Assembly: GCA_020627965.1 (NCBI GenBank)
Contig: JAHDFX010000018.1
Span: forward strand, 1-36,315
DNA: 36,315 nt
Direction of reading: 5' to 3'
DNA from: Saprospiraceae bacterium
GTDB lineage: Bacteria; Bacteroidota; Bacteroidia; Chitinophagales; Saprospiraceae
In this document: positions 1-8,008 of the stretch, piece by piece
Layout: every line of letters begins with the position of its first letter
Numbering within the stretch: the first letter of the stretch is position 1
Translations under genes and position numbers: made by a program
Notes under the pieces: generated by a model
What the model saw: only the letters and a program-made list of their open reading frames with translations
Database searches by the model: none
What the model was told of the DNA's origin: nothing

Positions 1-180
1 AGGTAAAGCGATTGCAGACCAGTGAGTTCCTTTAAATGAGAATAATCCTGAATTTGCTTATTATAACTCAGGTCAAGCGATTGCAGACCAGTGAGTTCCT
101 TTAAATGAGAAATGTCGCTGATGTTATTAGAACTCAGGTAAAGCGATTGCAGACCAGTGAGTTCCTTTAAATGAGAAATG
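1..180 (-). repeat. Near-identical LRR-coding DNA repeats (66-69 bp)
   Basis: Three copies of a 66-69-bp unit begin at about 1, 70 and 136 on the plus strand. Each contains the core gcgattgcagaccagtgag followed by ttcctttaaatgaga. The near-identity at DNA level, including synonymous positions, indicates recent tandem duplication or gene conversion inside the LRR region. The array may continue beyond the window edge. Confidence 0.9.
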
Positions 181-506
181 TCATTGATACGCCAGTAATC
201 CATGAAAATAGTATTTCCGAAAATACTAATATTCCCACTCCCCCCAGCATATAAGCTCTTAAGCTTCTTCAATCTCCCCATCCCTTCTGGCAGGGCACTC
301 AACAAATTATAAGGGCCAGTATTCTGGCTTTCTATCCATTTTCTCTCTTTGTAGTCCCATATCCGATTACTCAATATCAGTTCTTCCAGTTCCGTCAGTT
401 CAAAGAGTGCTTCGGGTAGCTCGGTCAGTCCGGTACGTCCGAGGTCCAGGCTTTTGGCATTATCCGCTTTAGCTTTAGCGATCAGTTCCAGGGCAAGTTT
501 TGACAT
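1..506 (-). CDS. Leucine-rich-repeat protein, Roco-like N-terminus (partial, 3' end outside window)
   Basis: The minus-strand frame is open from ATG 506-504 to the window edge, giving 168 residues. The N-terminus (MSKLALELIAKAKADNAKS) is followed by a first LRR with the pattern LDL-x4-L-x-ELP-x-ALFELTELEEL. Three near-identical repeats of 22-23 residues then follow, each containing SHLKELTGLQSL. LRRs form curved protein-binding surfaces. An N-terminal helix followed by LDL...LTELP repeats is common in bacterial Roco (LRR-Roc-COR GTPase) proteins of Bacteroidota and cyanobacteria, but the Roc and COR domains would lie outside the window, so that assignment is inference. The start is chosen because an in-frame stop-free leader and a good promoter (535-563) lie just upstream. 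The 66-69-bp DNA repeats are nearly identical, which implies recent repeat expansion. Confidence 0.85.
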   Translation of the reverse strand, partial: MSKLALELIAKAKADNAKSLDLGRTGLTELPEALFELTELEELILSNRIWDYKERKWIESQNTGPYNLLSALPEGMGRLKKLKSLYAGGSGNISIFGNTIFMDYWRINDISHLKELTGLQSLYLSSNNISDISHLKELTGLQSLDLSYNKQIQDYSHLKELTGLQSLY

Positions 507-547
507 GTTTTGTTGTGTTAACGTGTTGATGTTGTAAATATACGAAG
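481..547. repeat. Copy 1 of duplicated LRR 5' region
   Basis: This segment covers the first codons of the LRR gene and its upstream leader. It matches 1563-1645: the 25-bp block 523-547 is identical to 1621-1645, and the start-codon block around 481-519 differs only at a few bases. The second copy has 16 extra bases between the two blocks. The repeats are in direct orientation and bracket the Uma2-family gene. Confidence 0.85.
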
Positions 548-563
548 CTTTTAAACCTTACAA
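535..563 (-). promoter_or_regulatory. Putative Bacteroidota promoter for the LRR gene
   Basis: On the minus strand a TTG (563-561) is followed after 18 bp by TATATTTA (542-535), close to the TTG-N19/21-TAnnTTTG consensus but ending in A rather than G. It overlaps the 3' end of the Uma2 gene and lies about 30 bp upstream of the LRR start. The same TATATTTAC sequence is duplicated at 1621-1645. Confidence 0.45.
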
Positions 564-1547
564 AACAGCAGACCACTCCTTAGCCGGAAGATACTTCACG
601 GTCTCCTTCATACCCATGGTCATAATCAGTAGCCCCAGCCATTCTTTGGTTGTTTCTTCATTGCCACCAAAAACGGGTATACCATCATCCACCATCTCAA
701 ACTTAATCTCCCCGCCCCAGGAAATATACTCCAGAAGCGTAATCTCGACAGGCTCCAAATCAACACGAGGTGCAAAAGGCACACTATACCGTCCCGGCCC
801 CCGTTCTTCTCTCTTTCTCAATTCAGATACAATAGGAGGTTCAATAGTAAAAATATCCAGTTTGGTAATACCCGGCCGGTCATGGTCAAAAATTCGACGA
901 TGGTCGATCTTTAATTCAGGAATAGAAACAGAAGCATAATAAGGAGAACTAACCGGCACTTTCCGAAACTGAGCTCCATCCAGCACCATCGGGCTAAAAG
1001 TCCGGTCTTCATAATCTATCATCCAGACTTCCGCTAATCCTGCCTTTGCATATTTATCCAGCCTGATGCCAAAGTCAAATGCCCGCATATAAGGAGTAAC
1101 CACCTCTATAATCAAGTCTGGCGCACCTTCCAGATAAGCATCTTTTATTCGATAACACTCTTCGTCTCTGATAATATAAACATCCGGCATAAAAATATCG
1201 GCTCCAAGCTTGATGGACATTCTGCCACCGAAAACAGTTATTCCCGGAGTGTTGAAAAGAGAAAATTGCATATTAAATGCCAGTTGTTGTACCCGCAAAT
1301 AAGGAGGCTTCACTGCTGTAAAATCAGCTAAGGGGGCAGCAACATTTTCTCTTCCATATACTTCAATAACGGCTTCTTGTAAAATATCTCTTGGCACAAG
1401 ATCCGCAACATACTGCGCCCCTAAATTTTCCACCATATAAGCCAGCATCATAGCCGATTTTCTGAGATTACCTCCAATAATAAACCGACCATCTACCAAT
1501 TCTGCTTTGTGTTTTGGCAAAGCATCATAAAAACGTAAACCTTTCAT
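558..1547 (-). CDS. Uma2-family (DUF820) putative restriction endonuclease-like protein
   Basis: This 329-residue protein carries a Uma2 domain at about residues 15-180. Visible motifs are ELVDG (16-20), MPDV (D122), PDLIIEV (D144, E148) and LDKYAKAG...EVWMID (K165 to D178). These fit the PD-(D/E)XK-like nuclease core of the family. The C-terminal 150 residues match nothing I recognise and make it longer than the usual 190-residue Uma2 protein. The family is abundant in cyanobacteria and filamentous bacteria, and its biological role is largely unknown. The start codon overlaps the stop of a 14-codon upstream ORF (ATGA), so translation is probably coupled. No methyltransferase partner is visible. 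Confidence 0.85.
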   Translation of the reverse strand: MKGLRFYDALPKHKAELVDGRFIIGGNLRKSAMMLAYMVENLGAQYVADLVPRDILQEAVIEVYGRENVAAPLADFTAVKPPYLRVQQLAFNMQFSLFNTPGITVFGGRMSIKLGADIFMPDVYIIRDEECYRIKDAYLEGAPDLIIEVVTPYMRAFDFGIRLDKYAKAGLAEVWMIDYEDRTFSPMVLDGAQFRKVPVSSPYYASVSIPELKIDHRRIFDHDRPGITKLDIFTIEPPIVSELRKREERGPGRYSVPFAPRVDLEPVEITLLEYISWGGEIKFEMVDDGIPVFGGNEETTKEWLGLLIMTMGMKETVKYLPAKEWSAVL

Positions 1548-1588
1548 AAATCATATTTAGCGATGAGTTCCAGGGAGAGTTTTGACAT
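1544..1588 (-). CDS. 14-codon leader ORF, duplicated 5' end of the LRR gene
   Basis: On the minus strand ATG 1588-1586 opens the peptide MSKLSLELIAKYDL and ends at TGA 1546-1544. The first 11 residues differ from the N-terminus of the LRR protein (1-506) only at one position (S for A), and the upstream leader DNA is also duplicated. The TGA overlaps the ATG of the Uma2 gene by four bases (ATGA), the classic geometry for translational coupling. It therefore looks like a 5' gene fragment that now supplies the translation start region for the Uma2 gene. It could also be a non-functional remnant. Confidence 0.6.
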   Translation of the reverse strand: MSKLSLELIAKYDL

Positions 1589-1645
1589 GTTTTATTGTGT
1601 TGATGTACTGTAGTGTTATGGTGTTGATGTTGTAAATATACGAAG
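1563..1645. repeat. Copy 2 of duplicated LRR 5' region
   Basis: This is the direct-repeat partner of 481-547, with a 16-bp insertion between its two conserved blocks. It contains the start codon of the 14-codon leader ORF and the TATATTTAC promoter-like sequence. No good TTG lies 18-21 bp upstream of this copy, so promoter activity is uncertain. Confidence 0.85.
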
Positions 1646-1771
1646 TGTTTTCTTTCTGAAAAAAAGTGTTTATAACAAATTGCACAGTTTTACTGTTTGT
1701 CCACCCTCTTTTTCTCCCTCCAAAGGGAGATATTGTCTGTTTTCTAGCTGTGACAATCTGTGGTGGGAAAC

Positions 1772-1797
1772 AAAAAAGCCTCCCCGAAGGAAGGCTT
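1772..1797 (-). terminator. Rho-independent terminator downstream of ahcY
   Basis: Read on the minus strand, AAGCCTTCC and GGAGGCTT form a stem with one bulged base around a short loop. It is followed by a run of six T (1777-1772, sharing two bases with the stem). It sits about 70 bp past the ahcY stop and is oriented to end that transcript. Confidence 0.8.
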
Positions 1798-1819
1798 AAA
1801 TAATTTCATCAACTGACAT

Positions 1820-1846
1820 CCCCCTTCTATTAGTAAGAGAAGGGGG
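1820..1846. repeat. Perfect 9-bp inverted repeat 3' of ahcY
   Basis: The arms are cccccttct (1820-1828) and agaaggggg (1838-1846) around a 9-nt loop, with no T-run on either side. A smaller tctccc/gggaga hairpin lies at 1713-1730. Such C/G-rich palindromes are common dispersed intergenic elements in Bacteroidota, but only this copy is visible here. Confidence 0.6.
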
Positions 1847-1867
1847 CAGGGGATGAGTTAATCTTAA

Positions 1868-3178
1868 TTAATAACGGTAGTACTCAGGCTTAAACGGTCC
1901 TTCCGTTTTAATACCAAGATAATCTGCCTGATCCGTAGAAAGCGTCTCTAGCTCTACACCGATTTTCTCTAAGTGTAAGCGGGCAACTTTCTCATCTAAA
2001 TGCTTAGGCAACATGTATACCTCATTCTTGTAATTATCGCCATTCAGCCATAGCTCCAATTGCGCTAAAGTCTGATTGGTAAAAGAATTAGACATTACAA
2101 AAGACGGGTGACCAGTCGCACAACCCAAGTTCACTAAGCGACCTTCTGCCAGAATGATGATGTCTTTACCATCTACAGTATACTTGTCTACTTGTGGCTT
2201 AATAACAATTTTGCTATCACCATGTTTGCCATTCAACCAAGCCATGTCGATCTCATTATCGAAGTGACCGATATTACAAACGATGGTTTTATCTTTCATC
2301 TGCTCAAAATGCTTACCAGAGATGATGTCTTTACAACCAGTAGCCGTTACTACGATATTAGCTTCTTCCAAAGCCTTATCCATACGCTTCACAGCGAAAC
2401 CGTCCATTGCAGCCTGTAAAGCACAGATTGGATCAATTTCAGTAATGATTACTCTCGCACCTGCACCACGCAGAGAAGCAGCAGAACCTTTTCCTACATC
2501 ACCATAACCAGCAACAACAGCTACCTTACCAGCGATCATTACATCAGTAGCACGACGGATCGCATCTACACAAGACTCTTTACAACCGTATTTATTATCG
2601 AACTTCGACTTAGTTACAGAGTCATTCACATTGATAGCAGGAAGTGGCAAAGTACCATTACGCATACGCTCGTACAAACGGTGTACACCAGTAGTTGTCT
2701 CCTCACTCAATCCTTTAATATCTTTCACCAATTCAGGATAGCGATCCAGTACCATATTAGTCAGGTCACCACCATCATCTAGAATCATGTTTAGTGGCTT
2801 ACGGTCTTCGCCGAAAAATAAAGTTTGCTCAATTGCCCAGTCAAACTCTTCTTCGTTCATTCCTTTCCAGGCATAAACAGCAATACCGGCAGCAGCAATA
2901 GCAGCAGCAGCGTGATCTTGCGTAGAAAAGATATTACAAGACGACCAGGTAACTTCAGCACCCAGATGTACCAATGTTTCGATCAGTACAGCAGTCTGTA
3001 TTGTCATATGCAGGCAACCTGCAATTCTAGCACCAGCTAATGGCTTTGTATCACCATATTCTTCACGAAGTGCCATCAAACCTGGCATTTCAGCTTCTGC
3101 CAGTTCCATCTCTTTGCGACCCCAGTCAGCAAGAGAAATGTCTTTAACCTTATATTTTAAGTAATCTACAGTTGGCAT
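1868..3178 (-). CDS. ahcY: Adenosylhomocysteinase (S-adenosyl-L-homocysteine hydrolase)
   Basis: This cytosolic enzyme reversibly hydrolyses S-adenosylhomocysteine to adenosine and homocysteine, removing the inhibitory product of SAM-dependent methylation. The 436 residues match the family's usual length. Visible landmarks are H57 (in LHMT), D135, E160, K190 and D194 in the VTKSKFDN substrate/NAD motif, the GYGDVGKG dinucleotide-binding loop at 224-231, and the conserved C-terminal KPEYYRY that reaches into the neighbouring subunit's NAD site. It is a single-gene unit with its own promoter (3230-3260) and terminator (1772-1797), and runs divergently from the ribosomal operon. The inferred 5' leader is only about 45 nt, too short for an SAH riboswitch. 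Confidence 0.98.
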   Translation of the reverse strand: MPTVDYLKYKVKDISLADWGRKEMELAEAEMPGLMALREEYGDTKPLAGARIAGCLHMTIQTAVLIETLVHLGAEVTWSSCNIFSTQDHAAAAIAAAGIAVYAWKGMNEEEFDWAIEQTLFFGEDRKPLNMILDDGGDLTNMVLDRYPELVKDIKGLSEETTTGVHRLYERMRNGTLPLPAINVNDSVTKSKFDNKYGCKESCVDAIRRATDVMIAGKVAVVAGYGDVGKGSAASLRGAGARVIITEIDPICALQAAMDGFAVKRMDKALEEANIVVTATGCKDIISGKHFEQMKDKTIVCNIGHFDNEIDMAWLNGKHGDSKIVIKPQVDKYTVDGKDIIILAEGRLVNLGCATGHPSFVMSNSFTNQTLAQLELWLNGDNYKNEVYMLPKHLDEKVARLHLEKIGVELETLSTDQADYLGIKTEGPFKPEYYRY

Positions 3179-3229
3179 GGAAATAAGTATTTTTTAATAA
3201 TTTTATTAAACGTGTTCCGAAAACGGACG

Positions 3230-3260
3230 CAAAGGTACGACTTTACTGTGTTATTAACAA
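3230..3260 (-). promoter_or_regulatory. ahcY promoter (Bacteroidota consensus)
   Basis: On the minus strand TTG (3260-3258) is followed after 20 bp by a perfect TAnnTTTG box, TACCTTTG (3237-3230). The start codon lies about 50 bp downstream. Spacing and sequence match the primary sigma-factor consensus of the phylum. Confidence 0.85.
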
Positions 3261-3312
3261 CTATCGCTTTGATAGGTTGACAGATAAGGCATATTTTATT
3301 GAGGTGCGCATG

Positions 3313-3344
3313 TGTTGAAGTATTGAAGTATTGAAGTGTTGAAG
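3313..3344. repeat. Four tandem octamers (T-G/A-TTGAAG)
   Basis: Octamers tgttgaag, tattgaag, tattgaag and tgttgaag lie head to tail. They occupy the space between the divergent ahcY and rpsL promoters. Similar GTGTTGAWG strings occur at 523-531, 1621-1628 and 31752-31803, so this is a recurrent low-complexity motif of this genome's spacers. Confidence 0.8.
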
Positions 3345-3390
3345 TCTATTGTATTAATTATTGCAATTAAAAAGTATCACCTCTCTCAGT

Positions 3391-3462
3391 CCCGAAAATT
3401 TTCGGGGCGGTCTCACAGTGAGCAAAGCGAACGATCTCGCCTCTCACAGTGCCTTCTGGCAC
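3391..3462. repeat. Composite palindrome/direct-repeat element upstream of the rpsL promoter
   Basis: It contains a perfect 16-bp palindrome cccgaaaattttcggg (3391-3406), a direct repeat tctcacagtg at 3411-3420 and 3442-3451, and a gtgcc-ttct-ggcac hairpin (3449-3462). The whole reads like a REP-type or degenerate mobile repeat. A 90-codon frame runs through it, but nothing suggests it is coding. Together with the octamers and two promoters this accounts for most of the 472-bp gap 3179-3650. Confidence 0.6.
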
Positions 3463-3497
3463 GGCCTAAAAATAATTGGAAAATATTTTACCCACCT

Positions 3498-3528
3498 TTT
3501 GGATAAATCGGAAAACTCACTATCTTTG
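3498..3528 (+). promoter_or_regulatory. Main promoter of the ribosomal superoperon (rpsL)
   Basis: TTTG (3498-3501) is followed after 19 bp by a perfect -7 box TATCTTTG (3521-3528). The predicted 5' leader to rpsL is about 115 nt and contains a small gtttg-gg-caaac hairpin at 3535-3546. This is the clearest promoter on the plus strand of the window. Confidence 0.88.
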
Positions 3529-3650
3529 CAGTCCGTTTGGGCAAACTGTGTAAGGTATTCAACGGAAAAGCCTTGTAAAATCAGTGTTTCAGACGAAAAA
3601 ATAATAAAAAAATCATTGGTTCTATTTTGAACTTCTAAAATAATTTATTA

Positions 3651-4025
3651 ATGCCAACGATCAATCAACTCGTTCGTAAAGGAAGAAAGGTCACTAAGAT
3701 GGCAAGCAAATCCAGAGCTTTGGATTCTTGTCCTCAGAAACGTGGAGTATGTACTCGTGTATATACTACTACGCCAAAGAAACCTAATTCAGCTTTACGT
3801 AAAGTAGCGAAGGTGCGCTTGACAAATGGTATTGAGGTCATTGCTTACATCCCTGGAGAGGGGCACAACCTACAGGAACACTCTATTGTGTTGATTCGTG
3901 GGGGAAGGGTAAAAGATTTACCTGGTGTACGTTATACAGTAGTACGTGGAGCGCTCGATACAGCAGGTGTAGAAGGTCGCCTTCAGAGTCGCTCAAAATA
4001 TGGAGCAAAAAGACCTAAAAAGTAA
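3651..4025 (+). CDS. rpsL: 30S ribosomal protein S12
   Basis: S12 sits at the decoding centre of the 30S subunit and monitors codon-anticodon pairing. The 124 residues show the hallmark [10 protein letters not shown] loop and the [11 protein letters not shown] loop. The lysines at the usual streptomycin-resistance positions are unchanged in both loops, so the sequence predicts a drug-sensitive S12. It is the first gene of the str block, followed after 42 bp by rpsG. A 19-bp perfect palindrome fills that spacer. Confidence 0.99.
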   Translation: MPTINQLVRKGRKVTKMASKSRALDSCPQKRGVCTRVYTTTPKKPNSALRKVAKVRLTNGIEVIAYIPGEGHNLQEHSIVLIRGGRVKDLPGVRYTVVRGALDTAGVEGRLQSRSKYGAKRPKK

Positions 4026-4031
4026 ATGTAG

Positions 4032-4050
4032 TTACGTATTCAATACGTAA
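4032..4050 (+). other. Intergenic stem-loop rpsL/rpsG
   Basis: This is a perfect palindrome ttacgtatt-c-aatacgtaa that in RNA forms an 8-bp stem with a 3-nt loop. No U-run follows, so it is not a terminator. It lies 18 bp before the rpsG start. Confidence 0.7.
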
Positions 4051-4067
4051 GTACTCAAATAGAAGAT

Positions 4068-4532
4068 ATGAGAAAAAGAAAACCAAAGGCGCGGGTAATT
4101 GCACCGGATCCAAGATACGGAGATCCAATGGTTACTCAGTTTGTCAATAATATGATGTTATCAGGAAAGAAAAATACAGCTTTCTCTGTATTCTACGATG
4201 CAATGGATATCATTGCTGAAAAAACTGGTAATAATCCACATGAAACTTGGGAAAAAGCACTGAAAAATGTGATGCCACAAGTACAAGTACGTTCTCGTCG
4301 TGTAGGTGGTGCTACTTTCCAGATACCATCAGAAGTTCGTCCTGCTCAAAGAGTTTCTATCGGAATGAAATGGATGATCTTGTTTGCACGCAAACGTAGT
4401 GGTAAAGGAATGGCAAGCAAATTAGCTGCCGAGATTATGGCAGCCGCCAAAAATGAAGGCGCCGCCGTGAAGAGAAAAGAAGATACGCACAAAATGGCTG
4501 AATCTAACCGTGCATTTGCACACTTTAGATAA
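4068..4532 (+). CDS. rpsG: 30S ribosomal protein S7
   Basis: S7 is the primary assembly protein of the 30S head and contacts the E and P sites. The 154 residues begin MRKRKPKAR and contain the typical DPRYGDPMV and QIPSEVRP...RVSIGMKW segments and the C-terminal [11 protein letters not shown]. Length fits the family. It lies between rpsL and fusA in the usual str-operon order. In E. coli S7 is the autogenous regulator of this operon; whether the spacer hairpins serve that here is unknown. Confidence 0.99.
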   Translation: MRKRKPKARVIAPDPRYGDPMVTQFVNNMMLSGKKNTAFSVFYDAMDIIAEKTGNNPHETWEKALKNVMPQVQVRSRRVGGATFQIPSEVRPAQRVSIGMKWMILFARKRSGKGMASKLAAEIMAAAKNEGAAVKRKEDTHKMAESNRAFAHFR

Positions 4533-4541
4533 GCCAACCTA

Positions 4542-4573
4542 CTTAATAATTAATCATTTTAATAATAATTAAG
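4542..4573 (+). other. Intergenic imperfect stem-loop rpsG/fusA
   Basis: The arms cttaataatta (4542-4552) and taataattaag (4563-4573) pair at 10 of 11 positions around a 10-nt loop. An outer GCC (4533-4535)/GGC (4580-4582) pairing is also possible. The A/U-rich stem ends about 10 bp before the fusA start. Confidence 0.5.
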
Positions 4574-4583
4574 GTAAAAGGCC

Positions 4584-6707
4584 ATGTCAAAAGACCTAAA
4601 GTACACTAGGAATATTGGAATTGCTGCACACATTGATGCAGGAAAGACCACGACGACTGAGCGTATTCTTTACTATACAGGACTAACTCACAAAATCGGT
4701 GAGGTACACGATGGAGGTGCTACAATGGACTGGATGGAACAGGAGCAGGAAAGAGGTATCACAATTACTTCAGCTGCTACTAAAACAGAATGGAAGTGGG
4801 ATGATAAAGAGTTTTCACTCAATATTATTGATACTCCCGGTCACGTTGATTTTACTGTAGAGGTAGAACGTTCATTGCGTGTATTAGATGGCACGGTAGC
4901 TTTATTCTGTGCAGTTGGTGGTGTAGAACCTCAATCAGAAACAGTATGGCGTCAGGCTGATCGTTACCGCGTTCCACGTATCGGATTCGTTAACAAAATG
5001 GATCGCTCTGGTGCTGATTTCTTTGACGTTTGCAATCAAATTAAAGAAAAATTAGGTGCAAAACCTGTACCTATTGTATATCCTATCGGCGCTGAACATG
5101 ATTTCAGAGGCGTAGTTGATCTACTGGATAATGAAGCTATTATCTGGGACGAATCTTCTCAGGGTATGAAATATGATGTGATCGATATTCCTGCCGACAT
5201 CGCTGAAGATGTAGCTAAATATCGTGAGCAATTAGTAGAAGCAGTAGCTGAATATGATGATGGATTAATGGAGAAATTCTTCGAAGATCCAGATTCTATT
5301 ACACGTCAGGATTTGCGTGATGCTATCCGTGCAGCAGTGATTGATATGAGTATCATTCCAATGATGTGTGGTTCTGCTTTCAAAAATAAAGGAGTTCAGC
5401 TATTATTGGATGCTGTTTGTGCATTCTTACCTTCTCCTCTTGATATAGAAGCTGTTGAAGGTATTGATCCTGATACAGATGAGCAAATCACACGTAAGCC
5501 GGATGTTAACGAACCTTTCGCTGCATTAGCATTTAAAATTGCTACCGATCCTTATGTAGGTCGTCTGTGTTTCTTCCGTGTCTATTCTGGTGCATTGAAT
5601 GCAGGTTCTTATGTGATGAACACACGTTCAGGCAAGAAAGAACGTATTTCTCGTATCTATCAGATGCACTCAAACAAGCAGAATCCTGTTGATCGTGTAG
5701 AAGCTGGTGATATTGCAGCTGGTGTAGGTTTCAAAAACATCAGAACTGGTGATACGCTTTGCGATGAGAAGCAACAGATCATTCTTGAGGATATGACATT
5801 TCCTGATCCGGTTATCGGTGTAGCAGTGGAGCCTAAGACTCAGAAAGATATGGATAAGTTGGGTATGGCTTTAGGGAAATTAGCCGAAGAAGATCCGACT
5901 TTCAAAGTACGTTACGACGAAAATACCAACCAAACCATTATTAGTGGAATGGGAGAGTTGCACCTGGAAATCATTATTGATCGTCTGAAAAGAGAGTTCA
6001 AAGTTGAATGTAATCAGGGACAACCACAGGTAAATTATAAAGAAGCATTGACTAATCAGGTTTCACACCGTGAACGCTTGAAAAAACAATCAGGTGGTTC
6101 TGGTTTATTTGCTGATATGCAATTTGAACTAGGTCCTGCTGATGCAGAATTCCTGGAAAGTGAAGACTTCAAAAGTGGTAAAGAAAAACTTCAGTTCGTT
6201 TGGGACATTACTGGTGGTGCTATCGACAAAAACTATGTCAAGCCTATCAAAGATGGTTTCAAAGCTATGATGGAGAATGGTATTCTTGCCGGGTACTCTA
6301 TTGAAAGTATGAAGGTTCGTGTATTTGATGGTGGAATGCACGCAGTGGATTCTAAACCAATTGCCTTCGAACTTTGTGCAAAAGAAGGTTTCAAAGCTGC
6401 TGCCGGTAAAGCTGGTTCAGTACTACAGGAGCCTATCATGAAATTGGAAATTATTACGCCAGAAGAATATACAGGTTCTGTTATCGGTGACTTGAACCGT
6501 CGCCGTGGATTACCGAAAGGACAAGAGCCACGTACAGGTGGAGCAGTTGCGATTACAGCAGATGTGCCACTTTCTGAAATGTTCGGTTATGTAACTCAGT
6601 TACGTACCATCACTTCAGGTCGTGCAAACTCTTCTATGGAATTCTCACATTACGCTACAGTTCCTAAGAACTTAGCTGAGAAAATCATCGAAGAAGCTAA
6701 AAGCTAA
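4584..6707 (+). CDS. fusA: Elongation factor G
   Basis: This GTPase drives translocation of tRNA and mRNA through the ribosome and, with RRF, recycles ribosomes. The 707 residues carry the G1 loop [10 protein letters not shown] near residues 15-24, switch II DTPGH, G4 NKMD, then the translocase domains II-V ending [13 protein letters not shown]. Length is normal for bacterial EF-G1. It is third in the str block. Unlike E. coli there is no tuf gene behind it; a strong terminator follows, and rpsJ starts 109 bp later. Confidence 0.99.
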   Translation: MSKDLKYTRNIGIAAHIDAGKTTTTERILYYTGLTHKIGEVHDGGATMDWMEQEQERGITITSAATKTEWKWDDKEFSLNIIDTPGHVDFTVEVERSLRVLDGTVALFCAVGGVEPQSETVWRQADRYRVPRIGFVNKMDRSGADFFDVCNQIKEKLGAKPVPIVYPIGAEHDFRGVVDLLDNEAIIWDESSQGMKYDVIDIPADIAEDVAKYREQLVEAVAEYDDGLMEKFFEDPDSITRQDLRDAIRAAVIDMSIIPMMCGSAFKNKGVQLLLDAVCAFLPSPLDIEAVEGIDPDTDEQITRKPDVNEPFAALAFKIATDPYVGRLCFFRVYSGALNAGSYVMNTRSGKKERISRIYQMHSNKQNPVDRVEAGDIAAGVGFKNIRTGDTLCDEKQQIILEDMTFPDPVIGVAVEPKTQKDMDKLGMALGKLAEEDPTFKVRYDENTNQTIISGMGELHLEIIIDRLKREFKVECNQGQPQVNYKEALTNQVSHRERLKKQSGGSGLFADMQFELGPADAEFLESEDFKSGKEKLQFVWDITGGAIDKNYVKPIKDGFKAMMENGILAGYSIESMKVRVFDGGMHAVDSKPIAFELCAKEGFKAAAGKAGSVLQEPIMKLEIITPEEYTGSVIGDLNRRRGLPKGQEPRTGGAVAITADVPLSEMFGYVTQLRTITSGRANSSMEFSHYATVPKNLAEKIIEEAKS

Positions 6708-6721
6708 ACAGTGAAATTCAT

Positions 6722-6752
6722 AGTAGCCAGTCTCTGGCTGGCTACTGTTTTT
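6722..6752 (+). terminator. Rho-independent terminator after fusA
   Basis: A perfect 9-bp stem agtagccag/ctggctact with a 7-nt loop is followed by GTTTTT. It divides the rpsL-rpsG-fusA block from the S10 block. I see no consensus promoter between it and rpsJ, so partial readthrough must be important or the rpsJ promoter is weak. Confidence 0.85.
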
Positions 6753-6816
6753 ATACTTTATTTTATATTAGGTATGCGGACTGGAATTAGTTCACGTCCG
6801 GTACATAATTAGGGTT

Positions 6817-7125
6817 ATGAATCAAAAAATTAGAATCAAACTTCGTTCTTACGACCACAACTTAGTGGACAAATCAACGGAAAAGATCATCAAGACTGTA
6901 CGTAACAGCGGTGCTGTTGTGGCTGGTCCGATTCCGCTACCCACAGAGAAGAAAATTTATACCGTTTTACGGTCTCCTCACGTCAACAAGAAGTCGAGGG
7001 AACAGTTCCAACTCTGTACGCACAAGCGTCTGATTGAGATTTACACGCCTACACCTAAAACTGTAGATGCGTTGTCAAAACTCGAACTGCCCAGTGGAGT
7101 AGACATTCAGGTTAAGTTGACGTAA
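6817..7125 (+). CDS. rpsJ: 30S ribosomal protein S10
   Basis: S10 is a head protein of the 30S subunit; with NusB it also takes part in antitermination (established for E. coli). The 102 residues contain the typical RIKLRSYDH start, the GPIPLPT loop and the C-terminal SGVDIQVKL. It opens the S10 block 65 bp after the fusA terminator. A 224-bp gap with its own promoter separates it from rplC, unusual for a pair that is normally tightly linked. Confidence 0.99.
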   Translation: MNQKIRIKLRSYDHNLVDKSTEKIIKTVRNSGAVVAGPIPLPTEKKIYTVLRSPHVNKKSREQFQLCTHKRLIEIYTPTPKTVDALSKLELPSGVDIQVKLT

Positions 7126-7213
7126 GCACCTCTTCCGAAAGGAATTGCTTATCTCTGTGGTACTTATTGGAATACAAACATGTTATTTCAATAGGGTGTC
7201 ATAACTAAAGACA

Positions 7214-7243
7214 TTATCGGATTACGAAGTTGAATTATCTTTG
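7214..7243 (+). promoter_or_regulatory. Putative internal promoter upstream of rplC
   Basis: A perfect -7 box TATCTTTG (7236-7243) lies 19 bp after a degenerate TTA (7214-7216). It would give a leader of about 100 nt in front of rplC. This leader contains a possible GGGTGAT/ATCATCC hairpin. The rest of the 224-bp rpsJ-rplC gap shows nothing else. Confidence 0.55.
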
Positions 7244-7349
7244 CACTATTTGTGCATTGATGATTGTTAAAATGTAATGAGTGGTAGGGTGATTTGTTGT
7301 ATCATCCATCGTCCTCTGTCGCTCATAACTAAAAAAATAAAGACTCAAT

Positions 7350-7970
7350 ATGGAAGGTCTTATTGGTAAAAAAATTGGTATGACCAGTGTTTATACTGAA
7401 GACGGTAAAAACATTGCATGTACAGTAGTTGAGGCTGGACCTTGTGTAGTTACACAGGTTAAGACTGAAGATACAGACAACTACAACGCATTACAACTGG
7501 GTTTTGCAGAAGCAAAAGAAAAAAATACTACCCAGCCATTGCAAGGTCATTTTAAGAAAGCTAGCACTACACCCAAACGCAAGCTGGTAGAGTTTCGCGA
7601 TTGCGAACTTGGAAAAAGCTTAGGCGAGACAGTTACAGTTACTGATGTATTTGAAGAAGGCGATATAGTTAGTGTAGTAGGAAAATCGAAAGGTAAAGGT
7701 TTTCAAGGGGTGGTAAAACGCCACGGCTTTGCTGGTGTAGGAGATCGCACACACGGTCAGCACAACAGAGAGCGTGCTCCTGGTTCTATCGGTGCTGCTT
7801 CTTATCCTGCTCGTGTATTCAAAGGCATGAGAATGGCAGGACGCACAGGCGGAACGCGTATCAAAACGCAAAATTTAAGAATATTACGAATCTATCCTGA
7901 TAAAAATATCTTATTAATCAGTGGAGCTGTCCCCGGACACAAAGGTTCTTTCGTAATTATTGAGAAATAA
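7350..7970 (+). CDS. rplC: 50S ribosomal protein L3
   Basis: L3 is an early assembly protein of the 50S subunit; a long loop reaches the peptidyl-transferase centre. The 206 residues start [12 protein letters not shown], and the central [15 protein letters not shown] segment and the GRTGGTR motif are typical. The C-terminal [13 protein letters not shown] is the family end signature. It is followed by rplD in the standard S10 order. The 38-bp spacer holds a small atccc/gggat hairpin. Confidence 0.99.
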   Translation: MEGLIGKKIGMTSVYTEDGKNIACTVVEAGPCVVTQVKTEDTDNYNALQLGFAEAKEKNTTQPLQGHFKKASTTPKRKLVEFRDCELGKSLGETVTVTDVFEEGDIVSVVGKSKGKGFQGVVKRHGFAGVGDRTHGQHNRERAPGSIGAASYPARVFKGMRMAGRTGGTRIKTQNLRILRIYPDKNILLISGAVPGHKGSFVIIEK

Positions 7971-7972
7971 GC

Positions 7973-8001
7973 ATCCCTCTTATCGGGATAAATCGAATTC
8001 G
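7973..8001 (+). other. Intergenic stem-loop rplC/rplD
   Basis: A 5-bp hairpin atccc (7973-7977)/gggat (7985-7989) is followed by the palindrome cgaattcg (7994-8001). It is short and of modest stability. Confidence 0.35.
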
Positions 8002-8008
8002 TTTTATC

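Noticed and set aside
481-1645. Insertion sequence or transposon carrying the Uma2 gene
   Set aside because: There is no transposase or terminal inverted repeat; the flanking repeats are copies of a gene's 5' region, so homologous duplication explains them better.
3179-3230. SAH riboswitch in front of ahcY
   Set aside because: The promoter leaves only about 45 nt of A/T-rich leader, too short and without the needed pairing.
3313-3344. CRISPR-like array
   Set aside because: The repeats are 8-bp units in direct tandem with no spacers and no cas genes are nearby.
3361-3630. 89-codon plus-strand frame upstream of rpsL
   Set aside because: It runs through the palindrome element and the rpsL promoter, its translation resembles no protein, and it has no plausible start region of its own.
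3905-3930. ECF-like block gggtaaaa inside rpsL
   Set aside because: No CTGTTnTA box at the required spacing, and it lies in a conserved coding segment.
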